DNA from: Nereocystis luetkeana
Lineage: Eukaryota > Sar > Phaeophyceae > Laminariales > Laminariaceae
Length of the DNA: 64,000 nt
Direction: 5' to 3'
Assembly: GCA_031213475.1 (NCBI GenBank)
Contig: JARUPZ010000002.1
Span: 5,713,049-5,777,048 of the forward strand
Shown: piece after piece, positions 1 through 12,788 of the stretch
Numbering within the stretch: the first letter of the stretch is position 1
Layout of the letters: each line of letters opens with the position of its first letter
Translations under genes and position numbers: made by a program
The notes under the pieces: generated by a model
What the model saw: the letters and a program-made list of their open reading frames with translations, nothing else
Told to the model about the DNA's origin: nothing
Database searches by the model: none

Positions 1-547
1 TCCGATGGGGGCGGCGAGCGGGGCCATGGACCCGCGTTTCGCTCCGCCTCCCGCAACGGCACCGGCGGACCCTGGAGGTTACGCCCCTCCTTCTCCGTAC
101 ATGGTGCCACACCACCCGGCGGGCGGCGTATTCCACGAACATCACACGCCTCCGGTGCACTATCTCGAGCCGCCGGGGTGGGCAGCTGGTGGCCCCCCCC
201 ACCACGCCCACGCCCCTTACCCCTCGCCGGCCCATCCACACCACAGACTTCCGACCCACGGGGAGAGGCATGGCTCCCGCAGGCGCAATGGACGCTTGCA
301 CGCGCCGGAGAACAGCGCAGGTGAGAGGGGCGGAGCAAGTGTAGACGGGGGCGGTGGCGGTGGTGGAGGCAGCGGAGGCGGTGCGGAGCGAGGGGCTTCG
401 TTTCCCCGTAGAGGTCGCGAGTCGCGCCGCCGTAGCCCAGCGCGCGGTCGGAGCCAGAGCCGGAGCGGGAGCGGCAGCCGGAGCCGAAGCCGAAGCGAGA
501 GCGGGAGTTGGTGCAGCGAGGAGGCGGCGGCGCAGAGGGGGAGGTGA
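1..547 (+). CDS. 3' end of a gene with a Pro/His-rich and RS-rich C-terminus (partial)
   Basis: The reading frame is open from the left edge to a TGA at 545-547, giving at least 180 residues. The first half is rich in Pro, His, Ala and Tyr and looks disordered. A Gly run follows, and then a clear Arg-Ser segment with alternating RS/GS dipeptides over roughly the last 50 residues, ending in a short acidic/Ala/Arg tail. RS domains are typical of splicing regulators (SR proteins, SR-related kinases, cyclin L types), where they are phosphorylated in the nucleus. No RNA-binding, kinase or other catalytic domain lies inside the window, so the family cannot be named. High GC and homopolymer-rich composition match the other coding exons here. 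An internal ATG at 5 is probably not the true start. Confidence 0.65.
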   Translation, partial: PMGAASGAMDPRFAPPPATAPADPGGYAPPSPYMVPHHPAGGVFHEHHTPPVHYLEPPGWAAGGPPHHAHAPYPSPAHPHHRLPTHGERHGSRRRNGRLHAPENSAGERGGASVDGGGGGGGGSGGGAERGASFPRRGRESRRRSPARGRSQSRSGSGSRSRSRSESGSWCSEEAAAQRGR

Positions 548-3500
548 TTGGGTTCTTTTTTTTTTTGGCGATCGTGTTCTGGCGCACTCCTCTGACTGCC
601 GGTGGGTCGCCGCGGTCGGGTGGGGGGGTTGAGGTGTGGAGATGTAGGGGCTGCGCTGTTTTTGTCGGCTTTTTGGTTGGTTTGGGTAGGGGACCGCGGT
701 CGATACCGGGTCTGTCATGTGGGTGAGTTGTTCCGCGCTGCAGTACTCAGTACGGCCTCACTGGATAGGTTAGAGGGAGGGGGGAGGTAGGAGGGGGGAG
801 GGGGATGTCTGAGTTCGGGACAACTTTTGTGGGGGAAATGGGGTGCACGTCACGAGCAGTGTTGTGATTGCTCCTCTGCTCTCTACTATGTTAAGAGGCG
901 GCGTGAATGTACCTCCCCACTTGTCTCTATGCGGACATTTACCTGGTATTCTGTGTGCAGGCAGAATCGGTCTCTGTTTCGCCGTTTTGCGTGAAGATAA
1001 GAATATGATACTATGATAGTAGGGAAGGAAACGCTTGAGGAATGGAGGGGTTGATGGACGTGCAACACGCCGCGCAAGGAAACGCCGTAGCAGGCAGTAG
1101 AAACTCTCTTGGACGGTACTGGAGCCTGTAGGAAGGGCACACGCCGTTTCAGGCAGTAGGAACTCCCCTGTGCGGTACTGGAGCCTGTAGGAATATTGCC
1201 GCCAAGTAAAGAGGAGACGGCCTATCTCCACGAAACTCAGTCTCTTGTTTAGCCGAGGGGAGATTTACTGCTTTGCCCAAGAGTTTTTTGTAGCCGGAAA
1301 AAATATACTAGCGGTGAACGAGAGTTCGAAGAAAGGTGGATCGGGCATCGTTTTTTTTTCTGCGACGGTACGCGCGTACTTATACTTGGAAGGACTCAGT
1401 TTGTGTTTTTGGCAAATACAACATACATACATACATAATAATACTGATATATGTGATGAGTCGTGTCGAGGGTGTGCTTGGGGTCGCTGTAAGCTTTTGC
1501 ACCAAGAGGGATAATAAGCACACAAAACAGGCGCAGTGCAGCTTCCTGCTCTAGGTCGTAGCGACGTGTTCGTCTGAATCAGTCATACGCCCGCCTGAAT
1601 CAATCATGTTGGTGGTGATGGTGGTCGGGGTTGGTGTACGGAGCATTTATGGTGAGCGCTGTGCGGTAAACTAATACCAGGTACGGACTACCTGTGGCAA
1701 GCGAGCGGCAGCGCGATCCTCGGTGGTTGTGGTAGCCTAGAGGAGACCTCGCTCTGTCGCGCGGAACAACTCTCTCGCCTTTTTTTATGATACAAATAAG
1801 TTCTTTGTTGTTGAGTTTTTTACGTAATATGGTGAGCGATTTTCTGACTAGTCTGACCATTGCATGCAGAGCAGTGTGCGCGGCGATTGACTTCGTTTTT
1901 TTGTGTTTGTCAAAGCCCTGGTTGTTTTTTACTCGTAGCTGAAGGCCGCTGGCTTGGTTGGGCTGTCGCCTGTCGCGCGTGTGGTTTTACTGTTTGATAG
2001 CGGATGCATTTGGTTGAGGTGAGTGCTGTTTTGACTCTTCTCGATAATGAATGCATTTTGTTGAGGTTCGCGGATACTCGTAGCACTGGGTACTGTATGT
2101 TACGTCATTGTTTTTCTCAGGAATCAACCCGACGCATATGGCTCTGGGTGTGCTTGCCTTGATACAAGGTGTCCAATCGTGGAACCGTCGGCTCGTAGAG
2201 ACCACGACAAAAAAATAAATACGTAGGGGGTGCTATATTTTCCTGTTTCACCTCGATGCAAAGCGGGCGGGTCCTTTTTTCGGGATAACCACTTTCATAT
2301 TCGCCTGGCGAAGAAAGCAACCGACCGCTCCGGGGTTGAGTCATGCGCTGAACTTGCAATCTTGAAACACCGAACTATGTATTACATGCGGCTCATACAA
2401 CTTCGCTCCAGGAAAAATAAAAAAAGGAAACACGCTCAGATCCGCAAGAAAGACCTGACTGAACTGACTGAAGAATGCTGTAATAGTGCTGTCAGCCTCT
2501 TGAGACGGCATCTAACGAAGCAAGCTCGCCCGCTTCTTCTTTACGTATCTAGACGCTGGGTTTGCGGAAATTGGTGTACACAGGTCTCGCCATCAAAGAT
2601 GCCAAAAAACATTAGTGCGCCCCGCAAAATCAGAGGCTGACGTTATCGTCCACGGCCGATTGTGATTATTTTATTTTCAATTTCTTCGAAAAGTTACTGT
2701 CATGACCCTGGATGACGACACCGATCGGCCCTTGATCTCCCACCAAACTAAACACCCGAAACAAAACAAAAACATCAATACCAGTCTTGACCAGAAGTTC
2801 AAGTAAGGTACATTTCGATATTTTGTTACCACCTAAACGTCCCATATATTTACGACAAGACATGTACGTGAGTAAAACTGCGGGCATCAAATACCTTTTT
2901 GCTCGTCAGGATCGATTATCGCCCACCCATTATCACCTGTCAATCGTAGAACTGCTTGTTCTGTATTACTGGTCCTCAACCTACAAATCCTAAAATTCCA
3001 TGGTATTCGACAACCTCACCGAAACACGACATGCCTGGCGCAATATTATTCCTAACATCCAAACAAAAATCGATTGTTCGCACTGCGGGCAAGAGTGGGA
3101 GTATGCACTGAGAGCTTATGAGCGGCAGGATCTGCGCTCCTTGAAAAAAACGAACCTACCGTTGGCCAAACACCAACAACATTGTTCCCCACAACAATCC
3201 ATATTCGACAACCCTACTGGAGCACGAAACGCCTTGTACAGTATTGCCAACATCCACACAACAACCAAAATTGTTACGGCGTAAATCGTACTGTCTGTCC
3301 ACTAATGATACCACTACTGTTTTATTTATCTTGGGTTCTTCATACTGCGCGGAGCACAGCATATATTTCTGGTGCTCACCACGCTCAGCAGATTGAGTGA
3401 TCACCATGCTCTGCTGTTAATCTGCTGTTTCCAAGAAGGAAGCAAAACATGGTGAAACACTACCAGGTCTATACTGCGCCACAAAACGAAGAAAAAACGA

Positions 3501-3635
3501 CAAAAACGCCTCCTTCGTGCCGACCGTCGAACGCTATTCGTAACACAAACATAGCACATCTCAACCCCCCCGAAAAGCCTCCTATGCCTACAGCAGCAGC
3601 AGCAGCACCGTGCATAAGAAGTACACCATATGCAT
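548..3635. other. Non-coding: 3' flank of the RS gene and intergenic DNA between converging genes
   Basis: I see no convincing exon here. Short open frames (for example 2230-2640 +) have no coding character. The first part is probably the long 3' UTR of the RS gene, but I cannot place a polyadenylation site. The stretch includes a tandem 57-60 bp duplication (1081-1197) and a degenerate dispersed pair of about 75 bp (3004-3080 and 3203-3280, both starting TATTCGACAACC). A short CAG run lies at 3590-3606. The end abuts the stop codon of the minus-strand gene. Confidence 0.6.
1081..1197 (+). repeat. Tandem duplication, two units of about 57-60 bp
   Basis: Two adjacent units share CGCCGT-(AG/TT)-CAGGCAGTAG at the start and GGTACTGGAGCCTGTAGGAA at the end, with scattered substitutions between. 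They lie in the probable 3' UTR or 3' flank of the RS-rich gene. Confidence 0.8.
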
Positions 3636-6600
3636 CTAATACTGCTCGTCCCCTTCCCCTCCCCCTTCGTCCGTGAGGCAAAAAATCTCCTCATCCTTCA
3701 TCGAGTAAGTCTGCGTCGTCTCCATCTCCCTCCTGTTCATCGCCAGAACCCGGTCTCCCAGCATCGTCTCGCCCACCATCTCCTTCCCGCGAGGAACCAA
3801 GACCTTGGAGCCGTCATCCCCCCGCTCCATCGCCGTTACCCACACCCCCAACTTGCCATCGCGATCTCGCTCGAAATACTGGATGCGCACCACCCGAGGA
3901 CGGTTGGCGGCGTCCACTGCCGCCGCTACCCCCCCTCCTACCCCCGCCACGGCTCCATTCTTGCCCGCGCGCTTTTCCTTCACGAGCAGGATGTAGTCGC
4001 CGGCGAGGTACCGCTTGCCCCCGTCGGATGTGTAAACGTGGAAAGGGCCCGTCTTTTCGCCTAAGCTTGCCCCGCTCGCTGCAGCTCGCCCGCCGCCGAC
4101 TCTTCTTCCGCCACGTCTTCCGCCACCTCGACCCCCACGGCCCGTGCCTTTTCTGTTTGTGCCACCGACCCTGCCCGACGCGTCAGCCGCCTCGTCTGCG
4201 CTGCCATTGCCCCCCCCGGTTCTATCACAGCCGCCGCCACCGCCGCCCGAGGTACAGAGAGGAAACCACGGGCATGTGACGGCGTTAGGAAGGAGCAGGC
4301 GCTTGTGAGCCATGCATTGCACGGCCCAATCAAAGGTTCCCGCCGCTGCACCCGCTTTAACGGCGGCTTCTTCGAGGCGTTTCCTCGATGGGGTCACGTC
4401 GATGCAAGCCCCGGAAGCGTCGCTGCTGTTGGTGCCTATCACGCAGTAGATCACCCCCTTCTGCACAAGGTCGAGGGCGGCCTCTAGAGTGCACCGGGTT
4501 CCCCCGGCTCCGGCTGCCGCTGCCCCTTTCTCGCCCCTCCGGCCGCCGCCACCGCCACCACTGCCGCCGCCGATACTCTCGTCCAACGTAGTCACCGTAG
4601 CACCTGCCACGCTCAGGGTGAACATCCACTTTTCAGTATGGGACGAAGGGGCCGACTCTCCCATGTACAGAAGAACGTTCTTGCCGTAGAAAGGCCGCTC
4701 TCCGGGCGACGCGAGAACCCTGCCCCCGAGATCTCCTCCGCCCGAGGCAGCCGAGCGGAAGGAGGGCATGATGAGACCGCGCTCGCCGAGGGCCGACCGC
4801 CCCAGCGGCAGGAGATAGGGCGTGGGATCGAGCTCGGAGATCATGCCCGAGCAAGCGGTCACGTAGGACGGGTGGACGATGGGTATCCCCGCTGCAAGCG
4901 CGAGTTTAAAGTTTATGGTGCGATCACTGTCGGGCGTCGCAACAGCGATCATACGCCACCCATCGTCGCTCCGTGGCGGCTCACCACTGTCACCGCCACC
5001 ACTCCCACCCCCGCTCCGCACGGCTTCGTTCAGAAGCCATTTTCTCCATTTGCCCGAGCCGTCAACGTCCTTGTCGAAGACCCTCACCACCTTCCCCCCA
5101 AGCTTCTTGATTTTTCTCTCGATCTCCTCCCGCGTCCCGTCAGGCCCCTCACGCCTGCAGCCGGTAATGATAACACCCAAGCCTGAAAAGGGGCCCTGGC
5201 CGCGGCTCGACGTCCGCGGAACATCCACTGCAGGCGGCAAGCGTCGGCTTCTCTTCTTCTTTCCACCGCCGCTGCCGCTGCGACCGCCGCCATTTCCATC
5301 GCTACCGGCAGCTCCCGCAGATGAGGCGGCCACGGGCACACTCTGCGCCGCTCTGACTGGGGGTCGCTTTCTCGACAGGGGGGAAGAAGCCGACGCATCG
5401 TGGACATCACTACCGGTGCTCCTCGCCCTGTCGATTGCGCTTGCGGCATTCCCCTCACCGCCCGCGGGCCTACAACGCGCGCCCCCTCCACCCCCACCAG
5501 CCTCCGCCGCCGCCGCTACCACCGCCGCCGCTGCTGGAAGATGTTTCGTTCCTCTGGCTTGCCCCACCTCAGCCATGTCGTCCATGTCCGGCGGCCGTAA
5601 CGCATACTGAGGTTGGGTGGCCCAGTCCATCTCTTCTTCGCTGAGAGCCGCGACGTCCCCTTCCCCCTGTTCCTCTCCGCACGGCTCGCTGCCCACATCG
5701 TCGCCCAGCACCCTCGACGGCGGCTCCTCTCGTTCTTCCCGCCCGCGTTTTGAAGGGGGGGGGGCAGGCGCGTCCTTTCGGGGGCGCTTTGGCGGATGCG
5801 CCCCCCCTCCCCTCTGAGCCTTCGGTTCGATAGAGCAGTCACGCGCGCCCGAGGTGGACTGCTCGTCGTCATCGCGCCCCCTGGCTTGTGCGGCCGCCGC
5901 AGGCGGGCCTTTGGCGGTGAGGGTTGGCGGTGATGCGGCGGTCTTTCGCCTCACCTTTCTGCTTGGCAGCTTGATCATCTCCGGCGGAGGCGTGTCTCCC
6001 GGGAAAGTTGGCTGAATCTTCCGCCGCCTGGATCTGTTCTTCGTCAATGCCCACTCCTGCAATCTAGACTCCCCCCCGACCCCGTCAAGCAGCTCCCGGC
6101 CTTGAGCAACGGCACCACCATAGGCCTGGCCACCACCTGCCGCGGTCCCGGTGACGTGTGCTACGACCGCCCCTTCAGATTCGAACATGTCAACCCCGAG
6201 CACGCCGGAGCGCCTGGAGACGCCTCTCTTGAGCCAAATGCGCGATGCGAGTCCGCTTCCGTAATCCCAGTGCCACCCGTCCTCTTGCAGCTTCGGCCAG
6301 AGGACCAACCACTGCCTTTCTGGATCGCGATCGTCCCCTGAGGTGTTTCGCGGATCTTGTCCAGCGACCCGCCCACCAGCTCGGTGTCTGCTTCTCCCCG
6401 CAGCACAGCTCGCGTCGACCTCGCTCCCACTCTGCTGCATTCCACGCCCCGATTTAGCACCTGCGGGCTGGCGCGCACTTTTTTTACCGCTGCGGCCACG
6501 GTCACCGACGCAGCCACTCCCCCCGCGTTTACATCGTCCGGCGCGTGCAGCGCGTTCATCCCCTGCGCAGCACCTACCGCCGCCGCTACCGCCGCCACCA

Positions 6601-9600
6601 CCACCACCACCACCGCCCCTAGCACCGCTGCCTCCACCACCGCCACCACCACCGCCGCCACCGCTCGGTGAATCCCTGACTGTCTCCCGCCGGTGCTCTT
6701 CGAAGCGCGCGAGGAGGCGTTCATCGCCGCAGACGTGCTTAATGACGGCTTCCTCGGAAACCAAAAAGTCGACCCCCTTCTTCCCGTTCCTGCCACCCTT
6801 ACCCGGCAAAAGGTAGAACCACGTGTGGAGACCTTTCCCGTCGACGCATTCCCAGCCCTCCTTGTCGAGGAACGGCAGCAGGGCATTATACGTCACAGGA
6901 TCGGCGCCCACAGCCGCGGTGCCCGTGGCGACGGTTGCCGAGCCATCGCCACCGCCACCGCCACGCTCCGCGCGTTCCGAGGCAGGCGTCGTGACCTTCT
7001 TGCACCCGCTAGACTGGCCGGCGGGGCTAAGGGAAGAGCGGGACGGAGCTGATTGGTCAGGATGGGCTTGGGCGCGCCTCTTCGTCTGCGGGAAAGGTAG
7101 CCCCGCACCTCGGTCGGTAACACCGCGGTCGGCCCGAGTGTCGCTCGTTGCTGCGTGGGGGGGACACCTACTACCAGCTGTGACTCTTGTCCGCCCAGGC
7201 TCTGCACACGATCCATCGCATACAGCGGTCACCCCCCGTTCATCTACTTTATCTCCCCCCTCCTCCCCCCCCGCCTCGTCCACCACCACCACCTCTTTCA
7301 CCTCTCCCGCTTTATCCTCCCCCTTCCCCCCCTCGTCCTCATCGTCCTCGCTATGGCCGGGTACCAAGGGGGGAGGAGAAAGATCGTTCCGGATAGCCGC
7401 CATCGCCCTCTCCATCTGGAGGTCCTCCATCGTTCTCACAACCTGGCAATCATCCTCGTCTTCTGGCAAGTCTCCCGTATCGTCGGCACCGCCTGTCAAC
7501 CTGTCGCGACGGCTGGAGACGCCGGGTTTTTTGGTCGCACGGACCGAGGGACTACCCGCGCCAGCCTTTCCCCCCCCCCCGCCGCTCTCGCGCCTTGTGG
7601 TTTTCCTGGAAGCGCTCCGAGCGACGGAGGGAGATATCGCGCGATGCGGTCTGGGATCGTCCGACGCGCCGTCGCTGGCGTCACCGTCACTCGGGAGATC
7701 AAATACGTTCTTCGTCGGTTGGGCCGGGTCGAATCGGGAAGGACTGTGAGCATCGCATAGTTTGTACAGGGGAGGGGAGGGGAGGGGAGACGGAGGCGGA
7801 TGAAGGTTGAGAGAGGGCATGAGTGGCGAGGTAGGGCGAGGTGAGGCGAGGCAAAGCTAGACCCGGGCGCCTCCATGATAACCAGTATGAGTACAAAGGC
7901 ATGAGTGTACACGTGAAGCCACCGTTTAAGGCCACGGAGAATCTTATCCACCCCCTGACCCCCGCTTTCCGGGTGGCTCTACCATCTAGATTTTTTCGGT
8001 ATAGTAAATTCCGCTGCTGTTTTGACAGGCCGAGTTTGGATATTCGGGCTGGTTCGTTCCTTAGTAGAGAGCGGGTGAACGAGCTGGGCAAGCCTGCAAA
8101 TGAACGGTATCTCGCAAGGTTGCAGCGCCACCGCTTTTACGAGTTAGAACTTGAAAATCGGAAGGACTTGTCCTGGCAACAGTGTAGATGCAGGTGCTAA
8201 CACTTGGAGAGTCTGACTCGATCTCCCCGGGATATCCAATAAAACTCGAAAACGCCAATTTTTGTTCCAGAACTTCAACGGTTGGTGGGCCTTTCGTCTA
8301 TTCCAGCTGCATAAAACGTCGTCGGATTCTGCCTCGGATGTTTTGACAAAAAACATCCGTATGACAGCTCCAAAAATCGTCGTTCTCAGCCAAGGTGAAA
8401 TTTATCGTAGACAATTGTGAAGACACAAGGATACCATCGATACCTGCTGCATTGTCCAATTCATCGCCCATCACGGGAGATTACCCGAAAAAACGGTTCC
8501 TATACGAACATGAATCACGCCGAAACGAGAACAAGTGGCAGAACTGCCATGCCCAGCTCAATTTTGCGAATTTCAATCGAAAAAAAAACAAACTCGTTTT
8601 TGAGCCGCATGTCCCAACAAATGTTTTTTTTTTGCTTGTTTTTTCTTCTTTTTTCAGACAAGTCATGGTCGCTTTTTAATATTTTTGGATTTTGGCATCG
8701 GTCATATCTCTCGGACAAAAAGTGGAAGAAGTCTCGGACAAAAAGTGGAAGAAGACAAGGCACGCTTTCAATTTGTTGGTTGTTGAATGATCAATGCCGT
8801 ATCGAAAATTCGCATCCAAATACGTTTTATTGAGCGGGGCATAGCCGATCAGCCCCTCTGGCAGCGCCTTGGCTGGCCCAGGTCGTACGAAGTATCAGCT
8901 TACTGTTTCGTCCACAGCACTTTATAATTTGCTTCAGATTGGCCGTCCGTGCTTTCTCAACGGAGGTCTACAGCTCGACCAACTCGACTTTGAGGGGTTG
9001 CAGTGGTCGAAATTAATCGAAAATCGGAAGACACAAAATGAAAATAAACCCCCACCTCAACATTTCACCTGACTTGCGGAGAGCTACGTGCAGCTCCCCC
9101 CAAATAACCACAGACCCCAAAAAATGAGGCACGCTCCTGATGGGGTGTGTGGGGGCGTTGGGTGCGCCAGGCAGCAGCCGTAAACAGCCAGAAACGACTC
9201 ACAAGGTGCTCTCGTCAACTCGAAGTTGCGAGCCATTAGCACCAAAAAACTCGCAAAATCGCTAAATAGTTAATTTCACGCGCGGGAGCCTACCTGTAGT
9301 ACGATGAGGGCTACACAACCGATGAAAACATGGTTTTCACCCAAGCAAAACTGGTCTCCGGGTGGATATTTTGAAGAAGTAAGCTGACGTACCCGAAAAC
9401 AGTGCGGACGGGATAATTGCGATCCAGTGAAAGGTAATGAGCTACTACTGTAGGCCCAAAAGAGGGCAAAAAAGAAAAAAGAAAAAAAAAAAGTCTGGAT
9501 TCTTGTTTATTTATAGCACTCTTTACGATATAGAGCAAAATGCGGATCTCGTTTGCAAATCCCTCACTCTACATCCAAATCGTTTGTACTTTTTGGCGAA

Positions 9601-12600
9601 ACGCCTACCGTTACGCGCGCGTACTCGACAACAAATTCCTGAGCGATCCTCCGTGACCTGAACCCTGTTATTGCTGCAAATGCATTCTAGTTTCAAGTGC
9701 TTCTTCCCTAGAAACGTGGGCGCAGTTTTGTAGGGGTTAAATGGGTGACGGTCGACAGAAGGGAAGTTCTGCAAGCCCTCAGATCTCTACAGCATTTGTT
9801 CCAGAAGTAGTAGTAACTAGTAACTGTAGAGCAGTTGTGCTGCCGCATCGATTTGCAGCTCAACAACTGTTCTGCTGTGTTGAAGGCCCCTCCCTGAGTG
9901 CTATTAATAGCTAACCGCGAGGTTTTACGACAAACCCGTCACTGGTATAATTCCTGCCGAAAGGAATCGGCGGTAGTTGTCCTTCGACGCTGCAAACTGC
10001 GTACCCTTGCCGGCCGCGGTAAATCTGCGGCGTCTCCCTTCCTAAAGCTACGCAGCAACCGCGAGAAAAAAACATGTTGTCGAGAAAAAAAAAACAGATA
10101 CGAGTGCGACCGGAAGTGTTCGGGGGTGGGGATGGGGGGGCGCTTGACGAAATCAGAAACAAAGGATGAACCAGGTACTCACCAATTAACAGGCACCTTT
10201 TTCTTCTTGGAGCTCGATTTCGATCCCGAGCCTCCCATGTGCATGCCAGGTGTACGAGACACTGCCCCCCCCGCCCTGCGTTCCTCTGCACCGCCGACCG
10301 CGGCTGCACCCCCCGCCAAAGCTGCCACGCTCGCCTTCATCGATTTTCGTTTGCTAGTAGCTGGTAAGGTGTTACGCCCACGCCAGGCAGCTTCAATGCC
10401 ACCACGCTCACCGACACCATCGCCACCGTCGGCATCTCGACTAGCCAGCCCGGCCCCTGATGAACCGCCGCGCGTACCTGGATCAGCGTTCGCTCCAGCC
10501 CTCTCAGCACCCACTGGGCCCGGGTTAGGGGGGGGGCAGCTTGACAAAGAATCTCCGGCGTCTACGTTTCCGGCGCTCTCTAGGCATTGCCCCTCAGCAA
10601 TAGCTTCGTCCAAGAGGCGCTCCACTTCCTTTCTGTCCTGCGAGCAATCCTTCTGAATCTGAGAAAAGTCGATCGGGTTGATGTCCTGCGTGTTCAGCGA
10701 GAGCGCCATTCCTGCAGGCGTCCCGCCCTCCTCGTCCTCTTCTTCCCGGAACTGCGAAAGCCCGTCCTCTCGTACGCCCCGATTTTCATCGTCGTCGTCA
10801 GCGGCGGCGGCGGCAGCGCGCGCCGGTCGAGGCCGTGGTACAGGCACACAGCGGTCTTGCGGCACGCCGATGGCGAGAATATTCTGTGAAAGTGACCCTT
10901 CCTGGCTGTCCGCCACGGTGCGTGAATAACCGCCACCCCGCCCGGCGGTCGCTGCGGACGCAACACCGCTTCTAGACTGGGAGACCTTCGTCTGTATCCA
11001 GCCGCCAGGACCGGGCACAACTTTGGTCGGGGATGGCTTCTTGAAGGCCTTCGTCGCCGGGGCAACGATGGGGTTAGTGGCGGCCGTACGGGCGGCAGCG
11101 CTTGTCTTCTTCGCTACCACCGCCGCCACTTCGTCGGAAGGCGGGCGACTAGTTTCCATGTTTCTTTCTCGCCCGTCTTCTTCGTCCTCATGTCTGGCCC
11201 GTCGTGCCCTCGACAGCTGTGGGCTCGTGTGGGCGGCAGCGGCCGCGAGTTGCTCGTCCAGCCATCCGTGAGGCAAGGGCAGCGACGACGACAGATCACT
11301 CGCTACGGTACCGGCGCCCGCGGTCTTCGCCGGTGGTTCGGCTGAGCTTAGAAACCCCACGCTCTCCCCCTCTCCGGCCGCGGCGGACATGCCATCCGCA
11401 AGCCTTCCAGTCCGTCGTACGATCTCGGAACTTCGAGGCGTTCCAGTCGCCATATCCACGGCGGCGGCCGCAGCGGAAGGCTCCAGAGGGCTTACAACGG
11501 TGGACAGCGTCGATGACATCGCCGAAGCCGCCGGAGGGGAGGCGACCAGCTCTTCCGACTGTGCTTGCTCCGTTTTCCCGTGCGATGGGTCCGGGTTGGA
11601 CGGCGAAAGCGGAGATGCTCCCCCTTCCGGTGTAAAGCAACCACCAGCAGAAGCAGCCGCCGTCCCTCGAGGCGGCGGCCCTCCACGACGCAAGAAGAGG
11701 CCGCTCCCCTGGCCGGTTCTCCTGGGGGGGGAGGGCGGCCGACGCTCGGCCGCCTCATCCGATCGTGGGGACATGCGGGGGAGCGAAGGTGGCGCCACGC
11801 GCAACAGGGACAGCCCTCCGGAGGATTCGGAGTCCACGTCGCCGCCTACTCGCCTCCCCGACGCTGGAGTGGTGGGTGTAATCTCTGGGGACGCGCCCTG
11901 CTCCCGTCGCTGGGGGGTCAAGCTATCGTTTGGTACAGGCGACAAACGGAGGCTGAGCAATTCGGTGTACTGCGATTCCCGGCCTTGCGGGGAGTGGTTG
12001 TCCCGGCGGCTAGCGCTGGCGGCGTCATCGGCCGGGGGGGAACGGAGACATGGGCTGGCTCCAAGGGTCGGGTGTGTCTCACCCTCCACTGCTGCGATCA
12101 GATCGTCCGCCTCCACTTGGCCTGGGAGCAAGCCTCTGCTGCGGGTAAGACCGCCATCGTCGTTGTCGTGGTCGTCCTCGCACCCGTCGCCGTTCTCGCC
12201 GTCTGCACCAGGGTGCGGTTCAGCTTGCACCACGTCCAAGTCGACCCCTCCTTCCTCCGGCGTCCTCCGGCGTTTCCGCTCAATTTCATGGGATGTGGTC
12301 GCCTCGAGCGCCGAAGGACTCCCCGCAACTATCCCGCCATCACCGCCGTCACCTTGCGTCTGCTCTGGTGCCGTATCCTCTGTCGCTTGTTCCTGCCTGT
12401 CCAGGGCGACGGTAGTGCCTCCACTCGCGATCCCTGTCGGTCTCGGGACAGGGAAGCACCGCTCGCTAGCCACCGCCACACGGTCGGTCCCTGCACAGGC
12501 CGCGAAGCTGATGCCCACCTCCCCATTCGGACCAGCAGCACAGGCTATCTCCACCCCCTCCCGGGCTCGCGCATTGACGTTGTTGCTCGATGGCGAGGCA

Positions 12601-12788
12601 GGCTCGATTTCGCAGAGGGTGTCCTCAGGTACGAGCTGGGTATCGGTTACTGAGACGTCGTCTGTCACCTCATCTTCGTCGTCAGCGATTGTTTCGTTTC
12701 CATCGCTAGCGCTACCTTCACCTGCACCTTCCTCCAGCTGCGTGCCATCGTCGTGTCCCCAGTCCTCCTCCCCCTCCATCGTCGCCAT
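3636..12788 (-). CDS. Tandem-BRCT DNA-damage mediator, 53BP1/Crb2/Rad9-like, with BAH-like C-terminus
   Basis: Two exons, 12788-10183 and 7743-3636, join with GT-AG ends and matching phase (2 nt + 1 nt) to give 2237 residues. Exon 1 (residues 1-869) is acidic and disordered with scattered SQ/TQ sites, including a TQD...FSQ...CSQD cluster near residues 760-780, as seen in ATM/ATR targets. Residues about 1150-1220 and 1341-1400 are two copies of a Trp/Gly domain (GW...WFYL...GVD then GW...IWL...GVD). BRCT1 spans about 1715-1850 and BRCT2 about 1885-2035. The first ends in a YLLPLG segment like the YLLPAG segment of 53BP1, and BRCT2 has a DWAVQC motif matching the conserved Trp of the BRCT third helix. 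Residues about 2098-2183 look BAH/Tudor-like (RYLAGDYILLV, then RVVRIQYFERD). Expected role: nuclear chromatin reader and scaffold at DNA breaks. The mediator role is inferred from architecture. Poly-Gly runs may be contracted in assembly. Confidence 0.78.
7744..10182 (-). other. Single large intron of the BRCT gene (2.4 kb)
   Basis: The donor (read on the minus strand) is AATTG|GTGAGTACC at 10182. The acceptor CTCACAG ends at 7744 after a strong pyrimidine tract. The sequence is AT-richer than the flanking exons with no convincing internal exon. It holds a perfect tandem 23-bp duplication (8709-8754, TCTCGGACAAAAAGTGGAAG...) and several AAAATCGG-bearing stretches (near 8155 and 9020) that look like old repeat DNA I cannot assign. 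Confidence 0.75.

Noticed and set aside
2230-2640. 136-codon open frame downstream of the RS-rich gene
   Set aside because: Lys/Arg-rich composition without family resemblance, no splice partner, AT-rich flank; probably chance.
4879-7760. Several plus-strand Pro/Ser/Ala-rich open frames
   Set aside because: They mirror the Gly/Ala/Arg-rich codons of the minus-strand BRCT gene and have no domain or splice evidence of their own.
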